Below are positions 10,480-21,936 of a DNA stretch of 64,000 nt, piece by piece (positions within the stretch are counted from its first letter, which is position 1; the number at the start of each line of letters is the position of its first letter). The notes under the pieces are model-generated. The model saw nothing but the letters and a program-made list of their open reading frames with translations, did no database searches and was not told the DNA's origin. Location of the stretch: NCBI GenBank assembly GCA_004352715.1, contig SCFE01000051.1, positions 1,534,253 through 1,598,252 on the forward strand, given 5' to 3'. This DNA comes from Hofstenia miamia. Taxonomy: Eukaryota > Xenacoelomorpha > Acoela. Both the position numbers and the translations under genes were made by a program.

Positions 10480-11235
10480 TTAAGTTCTTTCTGTTTATTC
10501 AATAGTTTGCTTTTATCTGTTGTTGCGTTGATGGTAATTGCTTCTCCAATTTTCGTAAATTTTGTTTTCATTATAATTTTAAAGTTTTCCTTTTTCTTTG
10601 GATGTTGATGGCAGAATATTTCTGATCTTAGGTTACCTCTCATATGTTCTTTGATTCTGACTTCAATATGTCTTTTGGTCTCATTGATGTATGAGTCATC
10701 ACACTAATCACATTGATTGTATGAGTCATCACACTCCTCACATTGATATTTGTATACAACTGATGATCCAAAGAAAATGGAACTACGTCTTTGTTTTTAA
10801 AATGTTTGATGTTTTAAAAGACGTTAGTGTTGGTATAATTTTTATATTAAATGTTTTCAATTTTTCCGTTTAGATGTTTTAATTTCATCTTGAGGTACAT
10901 AAAATTTTTTTCAATGTTAGGCAATTTCCAATAGATGTTTTCTGGCAGTGATTTCTTTTATTGATTAAATATTTTATCAATTTCTTTCTTTAAAAGTTAA
11001 TGTGGATATCCGTTTTTTGTAAGAATGGTAACTATTTCATCTATTGCTGTTGTTAAGTTCTTATAATTGGATGATGTTGTATAAGCTTGGTTGATCAAAG
11101 TTTTTATAGTATTGATTTAATGTTGACTACAATAAGATTTGTAAGGTATGTACAGACCAGTGTTAGTTGACTTCTTATGCCATTTAAGTTCGATTTTTCT
11201 TGATGTTCTAGTTAATGTTGTATTTAGAAATGTCA
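10480..11235 (-). pseudogene. Penelope-like GIY-YIG endonuclease remnant
   Basis: Minus-strand translation gives KSTNTGLYIPYKSYC, NGYPH and SSVVYKYQCEECDDSY, then NETKRHIEVRIKEH and LRSEIFCHQHP, matching copy 1 in order. Stops and at least one in-frame 30-bp tandem duplication break it. The duplication repeats the cysteine pair of the nuclease (CDDSYN). The RT domain is absent. No function is expected from this copy. Confidence 0.82.
10688..10747. repeat. 30-bp tandem duplication in Penelope copy 2
   Basis: Two adjacent 30-bp units (10688-10717, 10718-10747) differ at about two positions. It repeats ten codons of the endonuclease in frame. Confidence 0.85.
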
Positions 11236-11241
11236 ACCTAT

Positions 11242-11264
11242 TATATATATATATATATATATAT
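11242..11264. repeat. (TA)n between Penelope copy 2 and a hAT-like element
   Basis: A TA run that borders both the 5' truncation point of the Penelope-like remnant and the left terminus of the next element. Confidence 0.9.
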
Positions 11265-12169
11265 CAGAGGCAGATACAAAAACAATTTTTAGAGGTGGCA
11301 TAATGTAGAATAAAGTGTATAATTGGGTGCTCGGGGGAGGCATAAAACTATTGAATAATCAATTTTTAAAATTCATCACTATGTACGGTCTTCATCACCA
11401 TCTATGACCTCCAAAAATGGAAACATAGAATTTGTGAAATTTTTACAAGACTCAGCATATTTTTTTCAAATTTCAAATTACCCTTTAACAATAGCATGTT
11501 GTGTTTTTAGAAGGTTTTCGCATTATGCACTGCCAAATAGATCAATGCTATAAGATTAAGTAAATTGCAAAATTTTCACCTCATTGTATGAATGTGTGCT
11601 TAGTCTCAATTTCAATAAACATTGTTAAATGTGTTGATAAAATTTAAGAAAAAGCAACCAATATAAAAATATAAAGCTCTTGCTAAAATCAATGAATTTT
11701 TGGAGTAGGTGCATGGTGTTGAATTTGAATACAAGGAAAAAAATTTATTTATTTATTACTCATGCTATGCCTAATATTTTACATTGTTCTTTTAGGCATA
11801 AACTTATTACTATTAGTCTATGTGCTACAGGGCAGCCGTAGCTAGCTCATCTAATTTTATTATTATTTTTAAAAGTAAAATATTTAAAAATTTTATGCTA
11901 AAATTCAAATGCCCCACAGAAAAAAAGAAACCTTAACTTAATTAGCTAATACATTTCTAATACATGTCAATAAATTATATTTTAAGAAATTTGAATAATA
12001 TTTAATACAAAAAACAAAATATTAATATTTTTATTGAAATGAAATTTGAGGATTTTTAAGACGCATTGTAGTGTAAAAGTCCGATGGAATGCATTTTATA
12101 AATACCATATCTTTCAAGAAAACTTAAAAAACTGCACCTATTCACTCCATTTGACTGTATCCGCCCTTG
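11265..12169. mobile_element. hAT-like non-autonomous element, about 905 bp
   Basis: The left end CAGAGGCAGATACA and the reverse complement of the right end, CAAGGGCGGATACA, form terminal inverted repeats (11 of 14). The CAG(G/A)GGCGGA type is frequent for hAT elements. Flanking 8-mers are TA-rich and nearly identical (7 of 8), but in a TA microsatellite this proves little. No transposase frame is present inside. Confidence 0.65.
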
Positions 12170-12447
12170 ATATATAAATAATATGAATCTACGAAGTGAA
12201 GATTCTGCTTGTTTTGGGACAGAAGTTTCACAATCAGCATTAGATGTGCATGTGCTTTCTACTATTGATAAATTTTTTAGCTATTCGATTAGCATATTTT
12301 TGTTATGATTTCAAACATATTGAAGGACATTACATTTTTTCTAGGGTGAACGTTTGATTTAGAATTCACCTGGCATTCTTGTCCATTAATATTGTGATTG
12401 AAAAGGGTTTGTGTTGATTGAAAAAGTGTGGTAAATCATTTAGTTTT

Positions 12448-12450
<3 letters not shown>

Positions 12451-12480
<30 letters not shown>
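12451..12480. repeat. (TA)n microsatellite
   Basis: A 30-bp pure TA run with no recognised element on either side. Confidence 0.95.
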
Positions 12481-12484
<4 letters not shown>

Positions 12485-12560
12485 TTTTGCTGTGTAATTC
12501 TTTCGGTGTTATTCATTCCAGGTGTGACATCACAACAATTTATGTAAATGCTCTATTATA

Positions 12561-12710
12561 GGCTTTCAGCAACATTTGTAGTCTACGTTTAGACTGTGGG
12601 ATTTGTCACGCGTGATCCGTGACATTTTGGTCTAACCACATGAGATAATAAGCAATATGCCGTGATTTTGTTTCTGCTTTTGCTACCAATCACATAGTCC
12701 AACGGGAGCC
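12561..12710 (-). mobile_element. Short inverted-repeat element, family with 56869-57000
   Basis: The ends GGCTTTCAG... and ...GGGAGCC enclose an imperfect fold-back (TTAGACTGTGGGATT-type against GGACTATGTGATTGG). The reverse complement aligns along most of its length with 56869-57000, including ACTATGTGATTGGTAGCAA and the core AAAATGTCAC. Two copies with shared ends but unrelated flanks indicate a MITE-type family. Superfamily not determined. Confidence 0.65.
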
Positions 12711-13094
12711 TTAAGTTGAATATAAGACATATTCCATTGGAAAATTTGAGCCATGGATATCTCAATGTCATGCTATTAGGATGACCATGATTTGATCTAT
12801 GAAGTGAGTTTGCTTAAAGCAGATGATTACACTAACTGCATTTATAAAAAATGGGAATTTTGTGGTCATTTAATCTTTAGAGGAGGGAATTCCCGTTTTA
12901 AAATAGAAGTCTTTAATGAAACAATGCTTCTGAGAAAATTAAAAGCATGACGAAAATGTTTTTTTAGCATTTTTGCTGATGAAGAGGGGAATCGCCACTG
13001 TATATGATAATGAAAAATTTTCAAAAATTTCTAAGCAGTTTAAGGCTAAGCACTAAATAAGAATAAAAAATGTTTAATATATTCCTGACCAAAA

Positions 13095-13867
13095 TATAGG
13101 GGAAAACGGAGTAAGTTGATACCAGGGACAAGTTGATAAAATGTGTTTATTAAAAAAACAAGAGTATTCAATGAATCCCTGAATAAAGTGTTGTAATATA
13201 TGTTAGAGGTGAGTTAAATTCTTTTCAATATTTACATATAGCATTATTTATTTTTGCATAGAGTAATAAATATTTCTGTCAATATACGATAACAGTACAT
13301 GATTTGGATAAATATATATTGTTCTGTACAACCTTTGATTGTTAAGGTTTTTAATAGATATAATCGTTGTACTCTTATAAAGGGTTTTAAAGAATATTTG
13401 AGTTGAAAACAATCATCAAGGCCGGGGCATGTTGATACTAACTGGATGAAGTTGAAATATTTGTCTGTTATAGTCGTCCCATGTAGAATGTGTGGACTAT
13501 TTCAATTTTATAGTCGTCAACTATCTAATTGATTTTGTGTTTTTGTGGAATTGTTCTATAATTAAAACTACTAAATTTCTTCGTTAAATTAATTTAAAAT
13601 TTTAATTTATCAATTTTCATTAATTAATTAACTTTTTTATTGCCAATTGTGAATGGTATCTAGCGGGGCAAGTTGATACGTTTTGGGTAACGCAATTAAT
13701 CGGACTGTAACGCCAAGAGATGATAACCTGCAGCTCAATGATTACTGGACCAACTTTCGGAATTGTCCAATAGTTCTAATACCATATTGATATTTTTTTC
13801 AAAATTCTTTTTTTTGGCAGACCTCAAAAAAGAAAATCGGTGTCAACTTGCCCCAGTCTCCCTTATA
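13095..13867. mobile_element. TA-flanked inverted-repeat element with GGGGCAAGTTGA repeats
   Basis: The left end (TATAGGGGAAAAC...GTTGATACC) and the reverse complement of the right end (TATAAGGGAGACT...GTTGACACC) match at about 22 of 29 positions. Both ends start with TATA, suiting a TA-target transposon such as Tc1/mariner. The motif (G)GGGCAAGTTGAT recurs inside near 13125, 13425 and 13666. No transposase frame was found. Confidence 0.62.
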
Positions 13868-14711
13868 ACAATAAAAAATGAATTTAATGTGAATTTCGAA
13901 GTATTATCAAAAAATCTTTAACATGAGAAGGTAATAGTGCGCTTATGCTAGTAGATGTGTTACTTGCACTACTCGCAGCTCGTACAGATATCAAGAATGC
14001 AGTTGAAGTGGTATGCAAGTGCAATCGTCGATAAACGTCGGAAATTAATTGAATTATCGGGTAATTGAAGAAGCAACCCTATTAATTAATTAATTAAAAG
14101 CGAAAGGGGCCTGCTATAAAACAGCCAAATAGGTATGATAAAACATTTCGCCTGCTACATTTAATCTGCATTTTTAAATATTGCATAATTCAGTGTTGAT
14201 TGCTTCTATATACAACACATACGAATCGGGTTCACCTTCTCGAATAATTTTACTTAATTGATTTTGGATTAAGCATTTGTAAGTACAATTTGTAAATTGG
14301 AGATAAATGTTACGTTGTAAATTATTAAAGATACATGTTTACATTTCCACCTATTAACAACAGAATTACGAACCGCAAACTGACCATTGCATTTGTTTAC
14401 ATTAATGTATTTATGTAACAAACAAATCAGAAAAGAGCAAATTATTTGCTCAAATATTAGCAGATTTTGGTACAATAATCTAAAACGCGGTTGGACAAAG
14501 AGCATATTTACTTGCGGATGTTGGCTTAAAATTTTTATTTCAAGTTATAATACAGCTTAAAACTTGTTGATATCCATAAAATTCCGTAGTGTTGATTGAA
14601 ATTATGTTTAAATTGTTTTTCAACAGTTTACATCTTTTTGATTTAAAGTATAAAATTTGCATTAATTGCAAAAAACGATGTGCAAACCTTGAGAAACTGT
14701 CAGCAAAACCA
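13868..14711. other. Intergenic DNA, no gene recognised
   Basis: AT-rich. The short minus-strand frame 14269-14505 has no recognisable domain. Confidence 0.5.
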
Positions 14712-14815
14712 CAGAACTGCAACCGTGCCTGGTTTTTGGAAGCACGGCCCAGTACGTAGATTTTAAGCACGGCACGGCACGGCACGAACAAAAGCAGGGC
14801 ACGGTTGCAGCTCTA
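14712..14815. mobile_element. 104-bp fold-back element
   Basis: It starts CAGAACTGCAACCGTGCC and ends in the inverse, GGCACGGTTGCAGCTCTA (17 of 18 pairs apart from the ends). Between them lie several GCACGG units. The same right end recurs at 36025-36046, which supports a dispersed family. hAT-like ends are possible, but no target duplication is visible. Confidence 0.65.
14766..14786. repeat. Pentamer tandem repeat (GCACG)4
   Basis: Four GCACG units inside the fold-back element, GC-rich against a very AT-rich background. Confidence 0.85.
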
Positions 14816-14878
14816 GTGTGTTACAATTGTTACTCAAAACTATAAATGGCAACAGAAATACTGCTTTCCATATATAGA

Positions 14879-15199
14879 CAGAGATGGAAGTGATCGGGTC
14901 CAGTCTATTCGGCTCAGAAAATTCGTCATCCGAAATCTTCCTATTATATGCAAATTTAAGTAATTTATCATTTTTTTATTTCAATGCGATGTATTTTCAA
15001 ATTTGTATGTAGAATATTATACGTGTATATTGTATACGTGACCTGGAAATTTACTTTTGAGTATTTAAAGTCTTATCTGAGCTAAATATTTCAATTGGTC
15101 TGAAATGGCCCTCCGAAAAATGTGTATTAGTCCGGTTTTCTTAAATGTATGAGTCAGGTCCTGTCCAGTTCCGTAAATTCCGCATCACTTTCAACTCTG
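14879..15199. mobile_element. hAT-type MITE, 321 bp
   Basis: The terminal inverted repeats CAGAGATGGAAGTGATCGG and CAGAGTTGAAAGTGATGCGG match over about 17 positions. Flanking 8-mers TATATAGA (14871-14878) and TATGCAGA (15200-15207) match at 6 of 8, consistent with the 8-bp target duplication of hAT transposons. No coding capacity. Confidence 0.72.
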
Positions 15200-15718
15200 T
15201 ATGCAGATACCTTTTTTCATTCTTGATTTATTTCTTGCAATAATGTTAAAAGAGATGCCCGATTTTTTATTTGCAGTAGGTTTTTTTATATTTTATCATT
15301 TTCATTATTTAGATACTTATTTTTTAAATAGGAAACCACAACGAATCAGACTTAAAAAGATGTGAAGAATTGTTTTAAATGTTCCTTTAAATTTTCTTCT
15401 CTGAATTTCGAACAGTAGTAATCTTAGCAAAGTTATTACAGTTGATAAATATTTATACTTAGTTACATGAATGAATTAGCCAGCAAAGGAAAACGGACAA
15501 GAACATTGACGTAGCAGACACCACTAGAATCAAATGTGCGTGTCCCACTAATATAGTATATTGATAACAACTTGATAAATCTAAGTTTAAGAGCCCTAGA
15601 AAATGCTGACTAAATTTTGCAGTAAGCATGGCATTAGCAAAATTGCCATAAAAATCAAAATATTATTATCAGAGACAGATTTATATAGTTTCTGCATGAA
15701 AAAAGTTAGACAAATCAT

Positions 15719-15720
15719 TT

Positions 15721-15763
<43 letters not shown>
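15719..15763. repeat. (TA)n microsatellite
   Basis: A 45-bp TA run with one phase slip. Confidence 0.95.
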
Positions 15764-15766
<3 letters not shown>

Positions 15767-18663
15767 TAAAGAACATCGATACTGTACTGTGAATCGAAAA
15801 ATATATTAAAAATATCTGCATATAAATACTTAAACAGCATCTTTACAAAAGCAATTGATTACCTTGATAATTTAGTAGATGCTCTGTAATTTTTTATTAG
15901 TTTAGTAGAACCGAAGTAATGAATTGGAATAATTTGAACAATTTTCTATAAATTGGCATTATTATTACTCATATAGTTGTGAACATTGTTATCACCAGAT
16001 CATTCAGAATCTGATGATGAACTTAAGTTTTTGAAAATGTCAGTATAGCATGAAACACTTAACTTTTTACAACACAAAAAGGTGAAGTTAAGAGATGCTG
16101 AAATTATTTTACTAAATTATTTGCTAAATATGTTGACTGTATTGTAGCAAGTCAATAGTCATTTGATAATACAGTGGCGTCAATTGCGGAGGTGTCACGT
16201 TGAACATTAGACCTATGTAGAAAATTTACCAATGGAAATGAACCAATTGTTATATTTAGATAAATACGACTCAAAAACTTCGATGTCTTAACTTTCTAAA
16301 ATAATGGTGTTCAGAGGAAACTATTAGAATTTGAAATCCACTACAGGTTTGAGGTGTTATGTTTAATTTTGGCTCATAAATAAGATTAACACTTATTTCT
16401 TGGATAGCCAGCAAGAATCTTTAAACGAAATTGTTTTCTCCCTCACTCTGTGAATATTGCAGATTTCTTGTAAGCCTTAACAAAGAATCTGTTTAAGGTA
16501 TTTTCTCAGTGTGCTTTATTGAGAAAGTATTTAAAAATGAAGCAATTTATTCTATCTAAAAATTGCAAAAGATACTAAATCTTCAATAATATTACGAGCC
16601 TGCAAAGATACTGTTTTGAAATTTCATTTCATTTGTAATTGTGGCATTATTTTAACTTTTTTAGAATTTAAACTTTTGTTATCATAAAAATAACAGATGT
16701 ATCATATTTATTTGAACGTTTCATTCAAGCCAATTTATATTAATTTCACAATGCAAGAGTAAAAACTTTTTACAATTTTTTTCGTGTAGACTATTTTTCC
16801 AGTACATAGAATCTCAATGAGTTAACTTTGGGATGTGCTTGTGGGTGGATATTAAGACAAACACATGACACTTTCAGAAAAGATAGCAATGTTTTTATGG
16901 CATGTCGCTAGGTTTTTTGTTTTCTCAGATGTTCTTATGATGTTATCCGAACTGAAAATTATTTTCTGTGAAATAAGAATTGCGTTAGAACTAAATCCAT
17001 CTAATGTAATACTACCTCAATTTTAATTGATAATAAGTATGGCCCAGATCACATGTGAGTTTATAAAGGTTGCTTATCTGTAAAGGGGGGCATGAAGTTT
17101 TTGTTTCATCTTGAAAAATGAAAAGACAATGCCTAATGTATGCTAAATTCGTTTTATTTTTCTAGAAAAATGACATTTTAGAAATCGTGAATTGAATTTA
17201 TTTCTCAAAAATTGTGATTTTTTGATTTTTAAATAATCTGCTATTGTAAAACCCTGGAAATAGATTAATAAGTTGTAAGTGACTTTTAGCTTCTTGAAGA
17301 ATTTAAAACATTAGTAACAAAGACAACGCGCGTCCAGTGATAGTGAGTGACATAGACTAAAGCAAGATAAGCTGCAATATGATGCATCATTTTTAGGAAT
17401 TATCAGAAATTTTATCAAATTGATTTGCCAATGTAATGGTTCCTGTGACAAGCTGTTTTAAGGACTTGATGAATGATAGTAGAATTTATTGAAATATTTA
17501 ATTGATAAATGAATACCAATTATTCTATAGTAAAATTCAGCCAATCACCATGGAAGTCAATTAGTCATGACTTCCAACACACATTGGCAAAATAATTAGT
17601 TATTTTAAGATTTATTACATTATCTTCATGAGTCCATTTCTTCATATATAAATCAGTTACTTATTTTATGAAAGTTATATTTTATATTTTATATACATAC
17701 TTTATTGAATTTAGATCTAATGCCTTGTTCTAAGGAATGTAACATTAGTACAAAATTAAAAATTGCAAAATTTTTTTTAAGAGTAAAATTTTCATTTTAT
17801 TCTAACTTATATATATATATATATCCTTCTACTTATTTTTCTGAGAAAGCCACTTCATTCATTCAAATTTGTAGTCTATTTTGCATTCAGTTGAAAGATT
17901 AGCCTGAATTTTAAATTGAGTACTACCAGATCCTTAGTATCGTTATTATTTCCAATATTGACTTTTGTGGATAAAACACAAAACATAAAAAACTAAGAAT
18001 TGGTTTCCCAAAATATTACAAAGCAAAAAAGTATGAAAACAATCATGTGTTCTATTATTGGAGCTTTCCAATTAAACATTGCTTGATGAGAGCAATTTAA
18101 AATTTAGGGACCAACTGAACTTCAATAAATTTAATATCGCTGATTCCTTGTGCTAGCGAAGGTTGCAATGTTTTTTTTCATCCTGTGAATTGACAATCAA
18201 TAGCAGGCGATTCGGACATTCATCGGAAAACATAATTTTTTGGAGCCAGAACAACTCCGTATCCATGGATATAGTAGAGTGCAAAAAATGTTGATAAACA
18301 CTAAAACGAACCGAAACCTTCACTTAATTTTTAATACGCTATGCTCTAATACATCAACTTACTTGGAGTCATTTTTTTGTAAAAACTGCAGAAGAACTCA
18401 CTGATAAGTTTATTAGCAGGGGCTTGTTGACCGCTACATATAGGTTCCAACATAAATTGCCCTACCCACGTCGAACCTAAATTACATTGATGCCTAAAAA
18501 TGTTGAAAATAGATAACCTGGGAGATTTACAAATATATTGATATGCAAAAATAATTTTGTTGGCACTTTTTTCAATACAAACATCTGGTGCATCTAGTTC
18601 AAAAGCAATTCACTATGATTACTCTAATAACCCTATTGAACTAAAATTTGGAATCCAAGAAAT

Positions 18664-18755
18664 TTCAACGAGATCCATGGATCGCATTTTCAGATCTAGA
18701 TCTAATCAAGATCAATGGATCTGAGATCATAGAATTTTGAATGGATTTCAAGATC
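18664..18755. repeat. GATC-dense patch
   Basis: Eight GATC tetramers occur in about 90 bp (GGATC and AGATC variants), several inside ATGGATC. It looks like a degenerate short-unit repeat. Confidence 0.45.
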
Positions 18756-18991
18756 CTTGTGCATGACAGGCGGAAACTCTAGAAGCCGTTGAATTTGCTC
18801 TCTACAATTAGTTACTCAAGTGCATTTTAACTTTGTTTCTTTTGTCCCTAATCTCATTAATTGTTTTTGAAGGCAACTGAATTATTTACAAACTAAATTT
18901 TTATAATATTCCAACCAATCGGGGTCGGTCAGATCACTTAGTATTTGAAAGTTTCAACCAGATTACAACTATGATTTGGAATCAGAATCAG

Positions 18992-19020
<29 letters not shown>
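18992..19020. repeat. (TA)n microsatellite
   Basis: A pure TA run of 29 bp. Confidence 0.95.
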
Positions 19021-19022
<2 letters not shown>

Positions 19023-19856
19023 AATTTTTCGGTAATAATTTGCTGGGCTTTTTATTTGACTATGGCTAAGAATTTCCTAATTTTTACGGCATGCTATTTC
19101 CAAAATTAGAGTTTCGAAAGGTTTAATTAGGGCCAACAAGACTTGACAAAGATACTATTTCCAAACTTAATAAGATAAACCGGATTGTAATGTTAGATTG
19201 TCAATATCATATTTCGAAAAATAATGCTTCTTTTAAATAGAATTTAATGAATTTATGCAGATAAATGAAAATTGTTACGATTTTATGCTAAACTTATGTT
19301 TTTAATCAAATTCTGATATTGACTATAGCTCTACATTTAGTCGATTTTAGATACTTTCCCTATATTTATATCATACGATACGATCATTCTTATACTATTA
19401 TGTTATTCCTAGTTGTTGCCTCAGGCTTAGATAAAAACTTTCTGGCGCTATTTTAACCAATAAAAGCACATATTTGGCTTTCAGTGAAATTATGAAAAGT
19501 AATTTATTGCATTCATTATTTATTTTGAAATAATTGGTTTTTCCACGGGATCAATAAATTATAATTTTCGAAAAATAATTGGAAATATTTAATATTTTAT
19601 TATTAATTATAATTAACAATAATCAAGCTAAATTTCATTACATTTCAACAACAGGACATTGTAACTTCCAGGACTCCCAATTATTAAGCCTGCCTACCTT
19701 TTGTTTATTGCATATTAGTTTATTATCGTCTCTAACCGAAGCTATGAATTGTTAATGAAAAATAAAAATTAACAAAACAAGTTGCTAAATATTTGAAGAT
19801 AACTTGATTACCTTTAGCAGACTATAGTCATATGTAGGGGCATTAGTTGCGTTGCA

Positions 19857-19893
<37 letters not shown>

Positions 19894-20660
19894 GCCTTAC
19901 AAAATGCAACATACTTTTGTTTCAAAGATAATGTTTGGAAACAAAATTTCTGAAAAGCTTCGCAAAAACTCGCTTCAACGAGTACCGAAGCGCTCTTTGA
20001 AGATTTTGCAAACAAAGAAATATCATTCGCGCAAACGATGTGATATGATTAAATCTTTTCATCCTCTGATTCAACATATACCCCATTAACAAATCGCTAG
20101 AAGATTGCCATAAAGACAGAGATATAAAATATAACAGTACTTATCCACATATGAAACTATACATTGTCCTTATCAAAAAACCGTCACATTCTATGTCTTT
20201 TTTCAAAAAAGCACATGTTCTATAGTTTTCTACTTAGCCATCATCAAAATTTGGTTGCCTTTGATAAATGCTAAGCATTTTACGTTTTGTATTTATATAT
20301 ATATATATATATATATAGTATATACATATGCTACAATTATGTTGAAGCGCGTAGTGATACGAATTTTTAACAGCTGGTGAACACAGCTGTATACACTAAA
20401 TTTGCTTGATATGAATGGCAACACATGCCCCTTCTTATTGAACTACTTTACGTGAGTGACACTAAGTTTCGTAGCTACTCGTGACGCTCTCCTATTCGAT
20501 TAGGCACATACATAGTATAGAAAAGAACGTCTGAAGTTACTTAAAGTATATTTATGTTTGGTAAAATTGACCTATTATAAGTTGCAAAAAGCAGCTGTAA
20601 AAATTGATATTTTTTCACTTCACATTATTTTAAGACCAATTTTAGCTTCAATTTTAAGGC
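19021..20660. other. Intergenic DNA with two (TA)n runs
   Basis: TA runs at 19862-19892 and 20294-20318. The overlapping frames at 19785-20015 (minus) and 19847-20089 lie on a TA run and have no recognised domain. Confidence 0.5.
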
Positions 20661-20774
20661 AAGTGAAGATGTTCCAATCTCCTCAACCTCTTTACTGCCT
20701 ATGGCAAATTTATTAAATTCAGTAATTATAACATTCTCAATGACTCACAATTCTAATCAAATGGATTAGAGTCG
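20661..20774 (+). repeat. 114-bp direct repeat, copy A
   Basis: Nearly 90 percent identical to 21545-21658, starting AAGTGAAG and ending GAGTCG in both. Flanks differ, so this is a discrete repeated unit or a duplicated segment. Confidence 0.85.
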
Positions 20775-21544
20775 TTTATTATTCATTGAACACTTTAAAA
20801 AGTATATTTAATGTTTGAAAAAAGATAGTTCTAAGTCTTCCCTTTTTGTTTCTCAAAAATATCCCTTGTATTACTTGTATTACACTTATAGTTATCCTGA
20901 GATGAAGATTTTAGGAGCAGGGTAATTTTCTTGTCTTGATTCATGAGGTTCCAAACATTGCAACACTAACTCATTAATAAGTATTAAAAAAAGACACATT
21001 AAATTTAATATATTATTTAAATTGTTTGCAAAAATCATTAAATATTTCTTAAAAGCATTACTTCTACAGAATTATGCTTTATGAAGTTTGTAAATCAATA
21101 ACCACTAAAGGACTCTTATATAAACTGCTAAGAGGGATAACTGTGGAACACCTTTATTCTTAATAATGATAATGATATTAACAAAGTTAATACATTTAGA
21201 GAAACTTAACAACAAAACAGATTTGCCAATAGTTAAGTGCATATTAGTGTATAACAAAATATAACAAAATTCCTAAATATAGATTTTAAAATTTGTATTT
21301 AAAACTGAAACATCAGTAGTGTTTACTCATCGGTAAAAAATATATTTGAGAGGATGAACTAATAAAACAATGCCTTATACTAACAAAGTTCACAAATATT
21401 TAAATATTCAAGAAACAAGAACAAACAATATAACATTCTTACTCTTTTGCTCATGACAATATGAACAAGAAACAAAACATTCGTATTCATTTTCTAAATG
21501 CTTAGCTGTAGAATTTTCGTAAATTAGCATAGAAAATAGAAGTA

Positions 21545-21658
21545 AAGTGAAGGTGTTTCAATCTCCTCAACCTCTTCACTGCCTGTGGTTAATTTATTAA
21601 ATTTAGAAATTATAACATTCTCAATGACTCACAATTCTAATCAAATAAATTAGAGTCG
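21545..21658 (+). repeat. 114-bp direct repeat, copy B
   Basis: Partner of 20661-20774, 884 bp downstream in the same orientation. A minus-strand frame of 99 codons (21637-21936) begins beyond it and overlaps its right end. That frame has no recognised domain. Confidence 0.85.
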
Positions 21659-21936
21659 CCTATATTGAAACTTTTGATTTGTATCATTTCCCATGTTGCA
21701 TCAATGAGTATTTTGTTTCTAGTAGACCATTTAGGACTTATTTCTAGTTTTGGAAGAACGAGAAATAAGTTCTCACCCATTTCAAAGTAAAAAACTACTA
21801 AAGTGCAATACATCGAGGAGTTGTAGCAGAGGCAAGTCAGAAAAATATAGCTGTTGTTTCCATGATATGGAAGAAGCCAGTAGAACAGCAGCATTTTTGA
21901 ATATTTTTCTATCAAGGTGAGATCACTGAAATTCAC

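Larger units (their letters stand above)
10311..11240 (-). mobile_element. Penelope-like retroelement remnant (copy 2)
   Basis: Read on the minus strand, this gives the linker and endonuclease part of a Penelope-like protein, then a 3' end with a hammerhead-like motif. It begins abruptly at the RT/endonuclease linker (FLN...), the position equivalent to NFLDL in copy 1. It lies between (TA)n tracts at 10261-10310 and 11242-11264. The protein differs clearly from copy 1, so this is a separate, older insertion or subfamily. Confidence 0.85.
15208..18990. other. Intergenic DNA with one hAT-like end
   Basis: No gene recognised. At 16172 a sequence beginning CAGTGGCGTCAATTGCGG looks like one end of a hAT-type element, but no partner end was found. 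(TA)n runs occur at 15719-15763 and 17810-17824 and are responsible for the Tyr-Ile frames there. Confidence 0.45.

Noticed and set aside
21637-21936. Minus-strand 99-codon frame
   Set aside because: Reasonable length for this AT-rich DNA, but no domain or homologous motif could be named, and it overlaps a non-coding direct repeat.
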